From an uncultured Bacilli bacterium (GTDB lineage: Bacteria > Bacillota_I > Bacilli_A > RF39 > UBA660): 64,000 nt of DNA. This document shows, piece by piece, positions 17,184-25,827 of the stretch. The notes beneath the pieces were generated by a model. The model was given only the letters and a program-made list of their open reading frames with translations, was not told where the DNA came from and did no database searches. A program made the translations under genes and the position numbers. The stretch spans positions 30,080 to 94,079 of the forward strand of contig CAKPIS010000005.1 of NCBI GenBank assembly GCA_934162425.1, in the 5' to 3' direction. Every line of letters starts with the position of its first letter. Positions within the stretch are counted from its first letter, which is position 1.

Positions 17184-19241
17184 TTACTTTTTATTATTCA
17201 TTTCTTTGTTAGCCCTAATTTCAAGCACAGCTTCATTTATAGCATCATCAATTGACTTAATATCATCTTCAATCATACTATATCCTAATGTAGCTCCATA
17301 ACCATATGGTAACTCACCTAATTCTTTATATAGTTTTCTCATATATGCTACTACTTTATTCTTTTCATAACCAACCATATAAATTAAGTATTCATTACCA
17401 TCAGTTCTAATAATATCACTTTGATCTAATTGATTTCTAATTAAGATATTAGCAGCTAATTTAATTAATTTATCTCCCTCTTCATGTCCATATACATCAT
17501 TAACATGTCTTAAATTATTAAGATTAACAACAATAATAGACTGTGGATAAATAGCATTATTTTCCCATAATTTAAAGTTTTTATTCAAATAATTACGATT
17601 TTTTAAAGATGTTAGAGGATCAACATATCTTATCGTTTCTTCTCTTTTACTCTTCTTTTTAATTTTTATCTTATTTTTAAATAAAGACCATATAATAATT
17701 AATATAATTAAAGTTCCAGAAATATATAAGTATACATAATTAATTTCTTTTGAATTTACACTATATTCTTTCCAAGCAACATTATATACTTGTTTATAAT
17801 TTATATATTCTATATATTTAGTAAATAATTTTTCAAATGTTGCATTTTCATCATCTTTTCTAATTACATAACCATAATTTAAATTTTGTTTATCATTATA
17901 AATAACCCTGTAATCTGATAATTTATTATCTTTATACATCTCATAAATATTTTTATCTAAAACTACTATACTATCTTTATTTATCTTACTAATTAATGTA
18001 CTAATCTTATCATAAGAGATAATATCTGCTTCTGCTTCTTTTTTCAAATACTTAACTAAAGTACTATTTATAGTCATAACTTTCTTACCGTTTAATGACT
18101 TAACAGAATTTATAACAGTATCAGTCTTATTTTTATGTATTAATACAACGTATTCTTCATCATAAGGTGATATACTTCTTGTATAACTTCCACTTAATCC
18201 TGAATAATTATAATAATTTGGTGCAATATCTACATCACCATTATTTAATGCCCTAGTTAAGTCTTTAACACTATGATATTTTTTATAAACAAAACTAGCA
18301 TTAGAAACTTTACTAAATGAATTTATAAACGTACTATCAAGTCCTATTAATTTATTATTTATAAAACCAGTATAAGGTTCATTTTCCAAATAACCAAACG
18401 CATACTTTTTACTTAAAAAGTCAGCTTTTGATTTTTCTGATATATTACTATATTTAACAATTAAATTTATAAGTGCATTATTATAATCTTTTTCTAAATT
18501 ATTTTTCTTGTAATCAGTAAAACTCTTTTTTGTAATACTAGTTAATTCTTTATTATCATTTAATGTTTTTAAAACATAAGTTTCTTTCATTTCTGTAATA
18601 TTATAAACAATATGATAAGAGTTTGATAATATAAATGATAAGTACTTTGTTTTTGGAAGAGCAATATAATCTTCTTTAGAATCTTTTAATGCAGCTTCTA
18701 GTTTTTCTACGTTTTCATATGGAGTATAAGTTACACCATTTTCTGATGAAATGTAGTAACTAACAGTTGATAAATCATCTGTTAACGTACCTATCTTTTT
18801 ATTTTTAATATTTTCTGGAGATGAAATTTTTTCACTTTCTCTTCCAATTAATACATAGTAATCTGTATAAAACTTCATATCATCTTTTGATACTTTACTA
18901 GCATTTTTACCCTTTAAAACTTCAAAATATAAATCATTTTCTTCAGTATCACCAGATACATCATATGAAATTAAGTTAAATGATAAATTAGTCTTTTCTT
19001 TTAGTTTATCAACAAAATCAAAGAAAACACCTTCTCCATCATCACTAAAAACAGGTATGTTATTTGCAATTGATACGTTAATTACATCTTCTTTATTATT
19101 TTCAATCCATTTTTTCTCAGCCAAATCAAGCTTAGTATCTTTATTATTTCTTGAACTAAAATTAACTAATGCAATAAGTATAATAACTAAAAGTACTATT
19201 AATAAAATCCCAGTCTTTTTATTATTTTTCTTCTTTCTCAT
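17184..19241 (-). CDS. Receptor-like protein: two extracellular substrate-binding-type domains, membrane helix, degenerate GGDEF domain
   Basis: A 685-residue protein. After an N-terminal helix (about 10-28) come two tandem periplasmic-binding-protein type 2 modules (about 50-260 and 270-495), a membrane helix (about 502-522) and a GGDEF domain (about 535-680). The GGDEF signature reads DGNEY at 614-618, so the second Gly is kept but the first Gly and the Asp are replaced (D and N); VDPLTSLKNRNYL and YGHEEGDKLIK are well kept. Diguanylate cyclases make c-di-GMP; this copy may be weak or inactive and act as a nucleotide-binding or dimerisation module. AGAAGGTG sets the ATG. It lies between a small anchored protein and the YihY-family gene. 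Confidence 0.82.
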   Translation of the reverse strand: MRKKKNNKKTGILLIVLLVIILIALVNFSSRNNKDTKLDLAEKKWIENNKEDVINVSIANNIPVFSDDGEGVFFDFVDKLKEKTNLSFNLISYDVSGDTEENDLYFEVLKGKNASKVSKDDMKFYTDYYVLIGRESEKISSPENIKNKKIGTLTDDLSTVSYYISSENGVTYTPYENVEKLEAALKDSKEDYIALPKTKYLSFILSNSYHIVYNITEMKETYVLKTLNDNKELTSITKKSFTDYKKNNLEKDYNNALINLIVKYSNISEKSKADFLSKKYAFGYLENEPYTGFINNKLIGLDSTFINSFSKVSNASFVYKKYHSVKDLTRALNNGDVDIAPNYYNYSGLSGSYTRSISPYDEEYVVLIHKNKTDTVINSVKSLNGKKVMTINSTLVKYLKKEAEADIISYDKISTLISKINKDSIVVLDKNIYEMYKDNKLSDYRVIYNDKQNLNYGYVIRKDDENATFEKLFTKYIEYINYKQVYNVAWKEYSVNSKEINYVYLYISGTLIILIIIWSLFKNKIKIKKKSKREETIRYVDPLTSLKNRNYLNKNFKLWENNAIYPQSIIVVNLNNLRHVNDVYGHEEGDKLIKLAANILIRNQLDQSDIIRTDGNEYLIYMVGYEKNKVVAYMRKLYKELGELPYGYGATLGYSMIEDDIKSIDDAINEAVLEIRANKEMNNKK

Positions 19242-19252
19242 TTTTTCACCTT

Positions 19253-19723
19253 CTAAAGCTCATCAAAAGTCATTACATCTTTTGATTTATGTTTATAGCC
19301 TATTATTGGGTATTTCTTTTCTCCATCTATAGTCTGACTAACATAAACCGTAATATCATAATAACCTTTTGTTTTATCATCAATAAAGCCAAGTGCTTCA
19401 TTAACTTTATTTTTAATATCTTCTTTACTTACTCCATCTGCTGCAGTAATAAAGTATTTTATTAATCTTCCCTTTAATGTTATTTTAACATTATCAAATC
19501 CTTCTATGGCTTTAGTTTTTTCTTCTAACTCAGACATTTTCTTATTATCAAAAGGATAATCTTTTATATCTTTTATTCTAACTCCATAGTTTGCTTTTTC
19601 TGAACTCGAATAAAAAATCATTTTATATAACATAAGTAAAATTATAAGTATAATAACAAATATTAGTATTCTAGTTACCATTTTTTTATTTTTTACAATG
19701 TATTTTTTTATCTTTGGTATCAA
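19253..19723 (-). CDS. Small membrane-anchored protein of unknown function
   Basis: About 156 residues: basic N-terminus, one helix (about 18-37), then a domain with alternating strands and helices (VKITLKGRLIKYFITAAD..., YYDITVYVSQTIDG). TTG at 19723 is preferred because AGGAG lies nine bases upstream; the TTG at 19732 is too close. It is the first gene of a unit with the GGDEF receptor and the YihY-family protein, 11 bases before the former, with TATAAT-like sequence upstream. I do not recognise the family. Confidence 0.6.
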   Translation of the reverse strand: MIPKIKKYIVKNKKMVTRILIFVIILIILLMLYKMIFYSSSEKANYGVRIKDIKDYPFDNKKMSELEEKTKAIEGFDNVKITLKGRLIKYFITAADGVSKEDIKNKVNEALGFIDDKTKGYYDITVYVSQTIDGEKKYPIIGYKHKSKDVMTFDEL

Positions 19724-19815
19724 ATTAATCAACTCCTATACAATAAGTATTATACTATAAATTATGTTTTATTTCTACTTTAATTAAAAAAAATTATTAC
19801 TAATTCATATTTATA

Positions 19816-19855
19816 TAAAAAGAACATAAATGTAGATATTGATACACTTATGTTT
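19816..19855 (-). terminator. Terminator after the HD-domain gene
   Basis: Twelve-base stem with one G-U pair (19843-19854 with 19823-19834), eight-base loop, then CTTTTT on the minus strand. Confidence 0.8.
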
Positions 19856-19856
19856 T

Positions 19857-20420
19857 TTACTTAAATAATACACCCATTATATTTTCATATTCTTTTTTAA
19901 ATATAGTCTTAGTTTTATCACTTAAATCATTATAATCTTTTTCAAAATAACGTTTTATAAAACTTCTTATGTTACTTAAATTAACATCATAGTTTTTATA
20001 TGCATAATCAAATATCATTGGTATATTATCAAAATGGGATAATATATCAGCATCTGCTACGCATACTTCTTCATCTGTTACAGCATCAAAACTTGTTCTA
20101 TGATGAAGTACGCAACTTTTAACTTTTTCTATCTTTTCCTGTGGATAACCATATTCTTTTAATATATTTTCAGTTATTTTTGCACCATTTATATGATGAT
20201 TTGGTCTTTCTCCTACTTTTTTTATTAATGCTATATCATGCATAAGTGACCCAAGTGATACTATTTCTACATCAGCATTATATTTTTCAGCAAGAAAGAC
20301 TGATTTTTCATATACGTATTTTATGTGTTCATTCCAAAAATCATAACCATATTTAGACTCATTTTTATGTATAATGCATTCTTTTTTTACATACTTTTTT
20401 ATTTTATCTACTATGTTCAT
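19857..20420 (-). CDS. HD-domain phosphohydrolase-like protein
   Basis: A 187-residue soluble protein of the HD superfamily. Metal ligands are visible as His near 33, the HD pair in LGSLMHDIALIKK near 62, HHINGAK near 78 and HHR near 109, then an Asp (VADADILSHFD) near 124. Such proteins hydrolyse phosphate esters of nucleotides or related compounds; the substrate is unknown. Only a weak ribosome binding site precedes the ATG. It lies 57 bases after a phosphatase relic and before a strong terminator. Confidence 0.8.
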   Translation of the reverse strand: MNIVDKIKKYVKKECIIHKNESKYGYDFWNEHIKYVYEKSVFLAEKYNADVEIVSLGSLMHDIALIKKVGERPNHHINGAKITENILKEYGYPQEKIEKVKSCVLHHRTSFDAVTDEEVCVADADILSHFDNIPMIFDYAYKNYDVNLSNIRSFIKRYFEKDYNDLSDKTKTIFKKEYENIMGVLFK

Positions 20421-20477
20421 TTTATTTAACCTATTTTTTTATCATATTCCTCTTTATATTTTTTAAATTAATATTTT

Positions 20478-20730
20478 TTATTTCTTGCTTACCATTACAA
20501 GTGGCACGTAAACTTCATCTTCTGTAATACCAGCATGAGCCGATTTAAACTTTGAGTGTTTATCACTATATCTAATTGCTTTATCATTTGTAGCTATCGC
20601 CATATAATCTCCTATTCCATCTTTAAATAATGGATTTTCTATACCAGTACCAAATTTTTTACTTTTAATTATTTCTTCTTTATCAAGAAACAAGAAGTCA
20701 TCTTTTATTATCTTTTTTATTTTTTTTCAA
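20478..20730 (-). pseudogene. C-terminal relic of an alkaline phosphatase/phosphodiesterase-family gene
   Basis: The readable part, about 75 residues, matches only the C-terminal end of type I phosphodiesterase/alkaline phosphatase-family proteins: LFLDKEEIIKSKKFGTG, a GDYMAIATND stretch and HAGITEDEVYVPLVM, which carries the last metal-binding His. A good ribosome binding site (20736-20743) and TTG at 20730 sit just upstream, but that frame stops after 10 codons at 20698; the phosphatase frame is shifted by one. The catalytic N-terminal part is absent. This looks like a large internal deletion with a frameshift. Confidence 0.65.
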
Positions 20731-20774
20731 AAAAACACCTTCTCTACTCCTAAATTATACTTTTTTATATTATA

Positions 20775-20800
20775 AAAGACAAGAAATAAATCTTGCCTTA
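20775..20800 (-). terminator. Terminator after the 7TM sensor gene
   Basis: A seven-base stem GGCAAGA/TCTTGTC with one G-U pair, followed by a T-rich tract on the minus strand. Confidence 0.55.
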
Positions 20801-21511
20801 GTTTTTGTTGTTAGTGATTTTTTCATTATCATTACTCTTAATAGAATCTTCGCTTTCTATTGTAAAATACATTAAAAATGTAATAAAAGTTTCCATTGAA
20901 GTCATTAGAAGCCAACTAGGATTAATTGATTGTATTACCATTATTGCAGCTCCGCCTGCAATAAATATAAATAATGGTGCATATTTGGTACCTTTAATAT
21001 TTTTAGGATTAGAAAACATTAATATTAAACATAATATAACGAAAGCTTCAACAAACATATATAGCATATTAGTAGAACTTCCATAAATATACATAACCAT
21101 ATTGTTTTCAACATGATATTTTATTGGTAAAATAAATATAAGTATTGAAATAACAACATACAAAATTAAAATAAATATATTGAATATTTTTTGTAATTTA
21201 CAATATTTTTTTGAATTTTTATTCATTGATATTGAAAATATATATCTTGTAAACGTTATTATCCAGGTCAATAAATAAATTAAGTAAAGTCTTAACACAA
21301 CACCATTTATTATTGGTATACGTTTATAATTTCTACACGTAATAACACATAAAAGTTCAATTAATATACCTAAAAAATTAGAAATAACAAGTATATTATA
21401 TATTTTTCTTTCAGAATCATTTATCTTTTTTTTCTTTTTAAAAAATATCAAAAACAAAAGTAATACACTATAGAAAAAGCTACATACTGTTAAAAACATT
21501 GTACTATTCAT
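20798..21511 (-). CDS. Seven-helix sensor-type membrane protein without a kinase domain
   Basis: A 237-residue protein made almost only of seven hydrophobic helices, ending FLMYFTIESEDSIKSND and a short polar tail. This resembles the N-terminal 7TM input module of histidine kinases in gut Bacillota, where the end of helix 7 (YFTIENPD-like) leads into a HisKA domain. Here the protein stops about 20 residues after that point, so it has no output domain. AGGAGG sets the ATG. It may be a truncated kinase or a small receptor; no kinase or response regulator gene lies nearby. Confidence 0.6.
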   Translation of the reverse strand: MNSTMFLTVCSFFYSVLLLFLIFFKKKKKINDSERKIYNILVISNFLGILIELLCVITCRNYKRIPIINGVVLRLYLIYLLTWIITFTRYIFSISMNKNSKKYCKLQKIFNIFILILYVVISILIFILPIKYHVENNMVMYIYGSSTNMLYMFVEAFVILCLILMFSNPKNIKGTKYAPLFIFIAGGAAIMVIQSINPSWLLMTSMETFITFLMYFTIESEDSIKSNDNEKITNNKN

Positions 21512-21539
21512 ACATACCTCCTACTACTATAGATTATAA

Positions 21540-21573
21540 CATAAAAATAGACTTTTATCATAAAAGTCTATTT
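21540..21573 (-). terminator. Terminator after the acyl-CoA ligase-like gene
   Basis: A perfect 13-base stem around a three-base loop (21545-21573), followed by TTTATGTT on the minus strand, overlapping the stop codon. Confidence 0.8.
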
Positions 21574-23496
21574 AACCATGTTTTTATTTACAAAAGTTTT
21601 ACATTTTTTATTATCCTCATTAAAAACATAAGTAAATTGTTGTGGCTTAATTCCCTCAACATTCATAACCTTTATTAAATATTTCTCCAAATCATATTTT
21701 ATATTTTGATCATACCCATTATTTAATGTAATATTTAATTGATACTCACCAGACTCCAATAAACATATATTACAATCTGAAACAGCATCATAAGAAGATA
21801 CTATATCTTCGATTTGAAGAGCTTGCTTATTTATTTTTCTAACTTTTGTTAATGGAAAATCATCTCTAAATTTAATTGCAACAGGACAATGATAAGCTTG
21901 AAAAGAATTCATGTTACTTTCATCATAAGAAGCAATTATTTGTTTAAATATCTCATCTTCATGTCCTTTATATTCTTCTTTTAATAGTACATGAGCTTTT
22001 GGAGCATGATTATCAATTTTATCCTGAACAGATACCACGCTACATTTTTCAATCGCAGGATTAATAGATATTTCATTTTCTATATCGCAAGTGAAAATTT
22101 TATATCCACTTCTTGGTATCATATCCTTATATCTACCTTTAAAAAATATAAATGATCTTCCGTTTTTATCTGTTACACCCAACTCTTTTACTCCACAATC
22201 ACCAGTATGAAGCCAAATTTTTCCATCGGAATGTTTTTTAAAAGTTTCTTCAGTTTGTGTTTCATTTTTATAATAACCAAGAGCAACTGATGGTCCATTT
22301 ATTATTATTTCACCCTGTTCACCATCTTTTAATTCTTCTTCCGTTCCAGGCTTTACTATTTTTATTATATTATTACCAATAGGAACACCAACACTTCCAT
22401 TTAAATAAGAATTATAAGTATTTGTTGCTAAAGTTGTATAATTTTCTGTCATACCAAGACCAAATAATAATTTGGTGTGACTATTATGTTGCCTTAGCAA
22501 ACTATTTATCCTTTCATTTTCTTCTAATGTCATACTATCACCACCAGCTGCATACATGGTTGCACAACTTAAATCTTTATTCTTTAACTTTCTGCTTTCT
22601 AATAACGGAATATAGTAACCTGGAACTCCAGAAAAGATGTTTATATCATTATTTTTAAAATAAGAAGGTAATTTCTTTTGATCAAAAAGTGGCACTATAA
22701 TTATCTCTGTTCCTTCAACCAATCCTTTATGTAAATTGGCACTACCATAAGCAACAAAAGGAACTAAAACATCTAGATTCTTTTGACCAGGACTAAAGAC
22801 TATATTTTCAAGTTCAAAATTTCGAAGTAGGCCTTCAGCATTTTCATTTCCTATCATTGTAAATTTTGGCATACCACCAGTAGTTCCTCCAGTTGGATGC
22901 ATTATAGCTGGTGTTCCAAGTTCTAAATCAGCAGATTTTAAATCATTAACAACATTACCATTATTAAATAAATTTTCTATATCTAAATAATTATCTTTGG
23001 TATACCTACCCTTTACTTTTCTTTCTAAAGCCTCATGTACATTGTAAATTGTTTTTACGTTTTTAGGTAAAGATCTAGATGGTGATAATGGTAATACATC
23101 TATATTTAAATCTTGATTTGCTTGATTAATTTTATCACAAATCATCCTATTTTCAGTAACAACTATAAATTTTGGATCTAGTAATTCTAATGAATATTTA
23201 ATTTCACTAATAGGTGCTGTTGGATATATCATACAAGGAATAGCACCTATCTTATTTAGTGCATAAAATAAATAAATAAATTCTGGAGAATTTACACAAC
23301 AGAATGCAACTCTATCACCTTTTTTTATATTAAGTTTATTTACTAAACCATAAGCAACATCATCTATATTTTTAATTAATTTTTCATATGAAATTTTATT
23401 TTCAAAGTAATTTATAGCTATCAATTTATGTCTATCATTAGAAGCCTTAACAAGTCTTTGATACATAGTCAAAATTTCATTTTTATCATATATCAT
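21568..23496 (-). CDS. AMP-forming acyl-CoA synthetase/ligase-like enzyme
   Basis: A 642-residue member of the ANL adenylating superfamily: phosphate-binding loop HPTGGTTGGMPKFTM near 205, FGLGMTENYTT near 350, the HTGDCGV motif near 435, FKGRYKDMI near 456 and the C-terminal catalytic Lys region FPLTKVRKINKQAL near 545. It should activate a carboxylic acid with ATP, forming acyl-AMP and then acyl-CoA or another thioester. About 80 residues follow the usual end (from about 565), with no recognised fold. AGGGAGG precedes the ATG. It stands alone behind its own promoter and structured leader. The acid used is unknown. Confidence 0.85.
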   Translation of the reverse strand: MIYDKNEILTMYQRLVKASNDRHKLIAINYFENKISYEKLIKNIDDVAYGLVNKLNIKKGDRVAFCCVNSPEFIYLFYALNKIGAIPCMIYPTAPISEIKYSLELLDPKFIVVTENRMICDKINQANQDLNIDVLPLSPSRSLPKNVKTIYNVHEALERKVKGRYTKDNYLDIENLFNNGNVVNDLKSADLELGTPAIMHPTGGTTGGMPKFTMIGNENAEGLLRNFELENIVFSPGQKNLDVLVPFVAYGSANLHKGLVEGTEIIIVPLFDQKKLPSYFKNNDINIFSGVPGYYIPLLESRKLKNKDLSCATMYAAGGDSMTLEENERINSLLRQHNSHTKLLFGLGMTENYTTLATNTYNSYLNGSVGVPIGNNIIKIVKPGTEEELKDGEQGEIIINGPSVALGYYKNETQTEETFKKHSDGKIWLHTGDCGVKELGVTDKNGRSFIFFKGRYKDMIPRSGYKIFTCDIENEISINPAIEKCSVVSVQDKIDNHAPKAHVLLKEEYKGHEDEIFKQIIASYDESNMNSFQAYHCPVAIKFRDDFPLTKVRKINKQALQIEDIVSSYDAVSDCNICLLESGEYQLNITLNNGYDQNIKYDLEKYLIKVMNVEGIKPQQFTYVFNEDNKKCKTFVNKNMVK

Positions 23497-23610
23497 AAAA
23501 AATCCTCCCTTTTAAACAAAAAGTCCTGTTTGCAAACAAGACTTTATTATTTGTAATATTGCTTGCTAAATAAATGTTTCTGTACAAGCAAACATTAATA
23601 AAAATTATGT
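23497..23610 (-). promoter_or_regulatory. Structured leader with attenuator-like alternative hairpins
   Basis: Between the promoter and the ligase gene lies a leader of about 110 bases. A terminator-like hairpin (23521-23544, 11-base arms, followed by TTTTGTTT) sits just before the ribosome binding site. Upstream are a hairpin at 23573-23596 and two competing pairings: 23585-23591 with 23559-23565, and 23588-23594 with 23527-23533, the latter invading the terminator. This is the layout of a transcription attenuator. No known riboswitch or T-box core is recognised. Confidence 0.55.
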
Positions 23611-23615
23611 CAAAT

Positions 23616-23643
23616 ATATTATCACAATTTTTATTTTTGTCAA
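23616..23643 (-). promoter_or_regulatory. Strong promoter of the acyl-CoA ligase-like gene
   Basis: Minus strand perfect TTGACA (23638-23643), 16-base spacer, TAATAT (23616-23621). Confidence 0.75.
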
Positions 23644-23696
23644 GTTTAGTATTATAATTATAACTTTTATGTTAATTATATATTATTTTTATATTA

Positions 23697-25676
23697 TTAT
23701 TTTATAAGCTTTTCTATATCTTCTTCTTTATATATTGTAATACCAAGTTTTAATGCTTTATCGTATTTAGAGCCTGGTTTATCTCCTACTATAACACCTG
23801 TTGTTTTTTTAGTTACACTACTAGTTACTTTAGCACCCTTATCTTCTAACAACTTAGTTAGTTCTTCTCTTTTATACTTTTCTAAAGTACCAGTTAGAAC
23901 AAATGTCATACCATCTAGTTTATCATTTGTTTCACCTTCATTATAACTAAAGTTTAGCCCTACTTCTTTTAATTCATTTATAAGTTTAATATTATCTTTA
24001 TTATCTAAATACTTTCTAATACTCTTAGCAATTATCTCTCCAATATCATTTATATTGGTCAATTCATCTAAACTAGCATTAATTAAATTATCAATATTTT
24101 TATATTTTTTAGCTAATACCTTAGCTGTTTTTTTACCAATATGTCTTATTCCTAATGCAAAAAGTACTTTTTCTAATGAATTTTCCTTAGAATGCTCAAT
24201 ACTACTTAATAGGTTATTAACACTTTTCTCACCAAAACCTTCTAATTCTATTAAATCTTCTTTATGTTCATATAACTTATATATATCTGATATAGAATTA
24301 ATAAATTTCATGTTATAAAAGTCTTCTATAATTCTTTCTCCAAGTCCTTCTATATTCATAGTATCTCTAGATACAAAATGTATTAATGCTTCTATTTTTC
24401 TTGCAGGACATAATTTATTAGTACAAAAGTAATTAGCATCTTTCTTTTCTAAAATCATGCCACACATAGGACAGTTTTCTATCATTTTAAATGGTATTTC
24501 ACTGCCAATTCTTCTTTCTTTTTTTACTTCTACAACTTCTGGTATTACGTCACCTGCTTTTCTAATAGATATTATATCTCCTACTCTAACATCTTTATCT
24601 AAGCAGTAATCTTCATTATGAAGTGTTGCCTTAGATACAATAGAACCTGCAACATGAACTGGTGAAAATATTGCATTAGGAGTTATTTTACCTGTTCTTC
24701 CTACAGTAAACTTTATTTCTTTTAATTTAGTTAATACTTCTTTTGCTGGAAATTTATATGCAATTCCCCATCTAGGTACTCTTTGGGTAAATCCTAACTT
24801 TTCTTCATCATCTAAATTATTAACTTTTAATACAACACCATCTATTTCAAAAGGAAGACTATCTCTTTTAATAGATAAATCGTCAATATAACTTATTATA
24901 TCATTAACGTTTTTTGCAATTCCATTTAACTTATAATTAGTTTTAAAGCCTAGTTCTTTTAAGAAATCTAATGCTTCGCTTTGAGTCTTAATACCATATT
25001 TGCTAGGATTTGGTAAAAAGTATGCCATAAAATCAAGATTTCTTTTAGCAGCTACCTTACTATCTAATTGTCTAACTGACCCTGCAGCAGCATTACGAGG
25101 ATTTGCAAATAAATTTTCACCTCTTTTTTCTTTTTCTTTATTACAATCCTCAAATGATTTCTTACTCATGTATATTTCACCACGAACTTCTATATCAATT
25201 TCTTTATTTAATTTTAAAGGAACAGATTTTATTGTTTTTACATTATCAGTAATATTTTCTCCAATAAGTCCATCCCCACGAGTAGCTGCTCTTTTAAGTA
25301 TTCCCTTTTCATATAAAAGTGACCCAGATAAACCGTCCATTTTAGGTTCTAGTGTGTATATTGCATTAGGACAAGTTTTTCTAATTCTTTCATCAAATGA
25401 TACTATTTCATCTTCATTAAATATATCATCAAAAGAAAGCATAGGAGTTTCATGTTTTACTTTTTCAAATTTTTCTAAAACCTTTCCACCTACTCTTAAT
25501 GTAGGTGAAGCTTCTTTTTTTAATTTGGGATACTTTTCTTCTAGTGTTAATAGTTGTCTATAATAATCATCATATTCCTGGTCAGTAATACTAGGATTAT
25601 CATCAACATAATACTCATTACTAGCTTTATTAATTATATTTATTAACTCTTCCATTTTTTGTTCTATATCGTTCAA
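23697..25676 (-). CDS. ligA: NAD-dependent DNA ligase LigA
   Basis: Seals nicks in replication and repair using NAD. Domains in order: Ia and adenylation domain (catalytic Lys in LEPKMDGLSG near 110, then FEIDGVVLKVN near 280), OB fold, a four-Cys zinc finger (CPMCG...CTNKLCPARK, near 395-420), helix-hairpin-helix repeats, and a C-terminal BRCT domain (about 585-659, starting DGMTFVLTGTLE). Its 659 residues are normal. TTG at 25676 is chosen: AGGTGAT lies just upstream, and a start at the in-site GTG (25685) is unlikely. TGGTACAAT upstream could be an extended -10. Confidence 0.97.
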   Translation of the reverse strand: MNDIEQKMEELINIINKASNEYYVDDNPSITDQEYDDYYRQLLTLEEKYPKLKKEASPTLRVGGKVLEKFEKVKHETPMLSFDDIFNEDEIVSFDERIRKTCPNAIYTLEPKMDGLSGSLLYEKGILKRAATRGDGLIGENITDNVKTIKSVPLKLNKEIDIEVRGEIYMSKKSFEDCNKEKEKRGENLFANPRNAAAGSVRQLDSKVAAKRNLDFMAYFLPNPSKYGIKTQSEALDFLKELGFKTNYKLNGIAKNVNDIISYIDDLSIKRDSLPFEIDGVVLKVNNLDDEEKLGFTQRVPRWGIAYKFPAKEVLTKLKEIKFTVGRTGKITPNAIFSPVHVAGSIVSKATLHNEDYCLDKDVRVGDIISIRKAGDVIPEVVEVKKERRIGSEIPFKMIENCPMCGMILEKKDANYFCTNKLCPARKIEALIHFVSRDTMNIEGLGERIIEDFYNMKFINSISDIYKLYEHKEDLIELEGFGEKSVNNLLSSIEHSKENSLEKVLFALGIRHIGKKTAKVLAKKYKNIDNLINASLDELTNINDIGEIIAKSIRKYLDNKDNIKLINELKEVGLNFSYNEGETNDKLDGMTFVLTGTLEKYKREELTKLLEDKGAKVTSSVTKKTTGVIVGDKPGSKYDKALKLGITIYKEEDIEKLIK

Positions 25677-25739
25677 TTTTATCACCTATTTATATTGTAC
25701 CAAATTTCTTGTTAAAAGTCTTCATATCAAGAAAAAAAC

Positions 25740-25768
25740 TAACTTTTTTAAGTTTTATTCCGTGAGAT
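25740..25768 (-). terminator. Possible weak hairpin with T run before ligA
   Basis: Minus strand AACTT/AAGTT hairpin followed by AGTTTTTTT within the recA-ligA gap. It may back up the recA terminator. Confidence 0.4.
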
Positions 25769-25794
25769 TTTGAATTTTCATTTCGTGAAATTTT

Positions 25795-25827
25795 AACAAA
25801 AAATAGTGCAAAATATTTGCACTATTT
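25795..25827 (-). terminator. Terminator after recA
   Basis: A perfect 12-base stem (25816-25827 with 25801-25812) with a short loop, then TTTTTTG on the minus strand; it overlaps the recA stop. Confidence 0.85.

Noticed and set aside
25000..25563. A 187-codon plus-strand ORF inside ligA, and many similar antisense ORFs (for example 11483-11875, 39095-39505, 24055-24318)
   Set aside because: They lie opposite well-supported genes, have no ribosome binding site and consist of Ser/Leu/Phe-rich text expected from the complement of Lys/Glu/Asn-rich genes.
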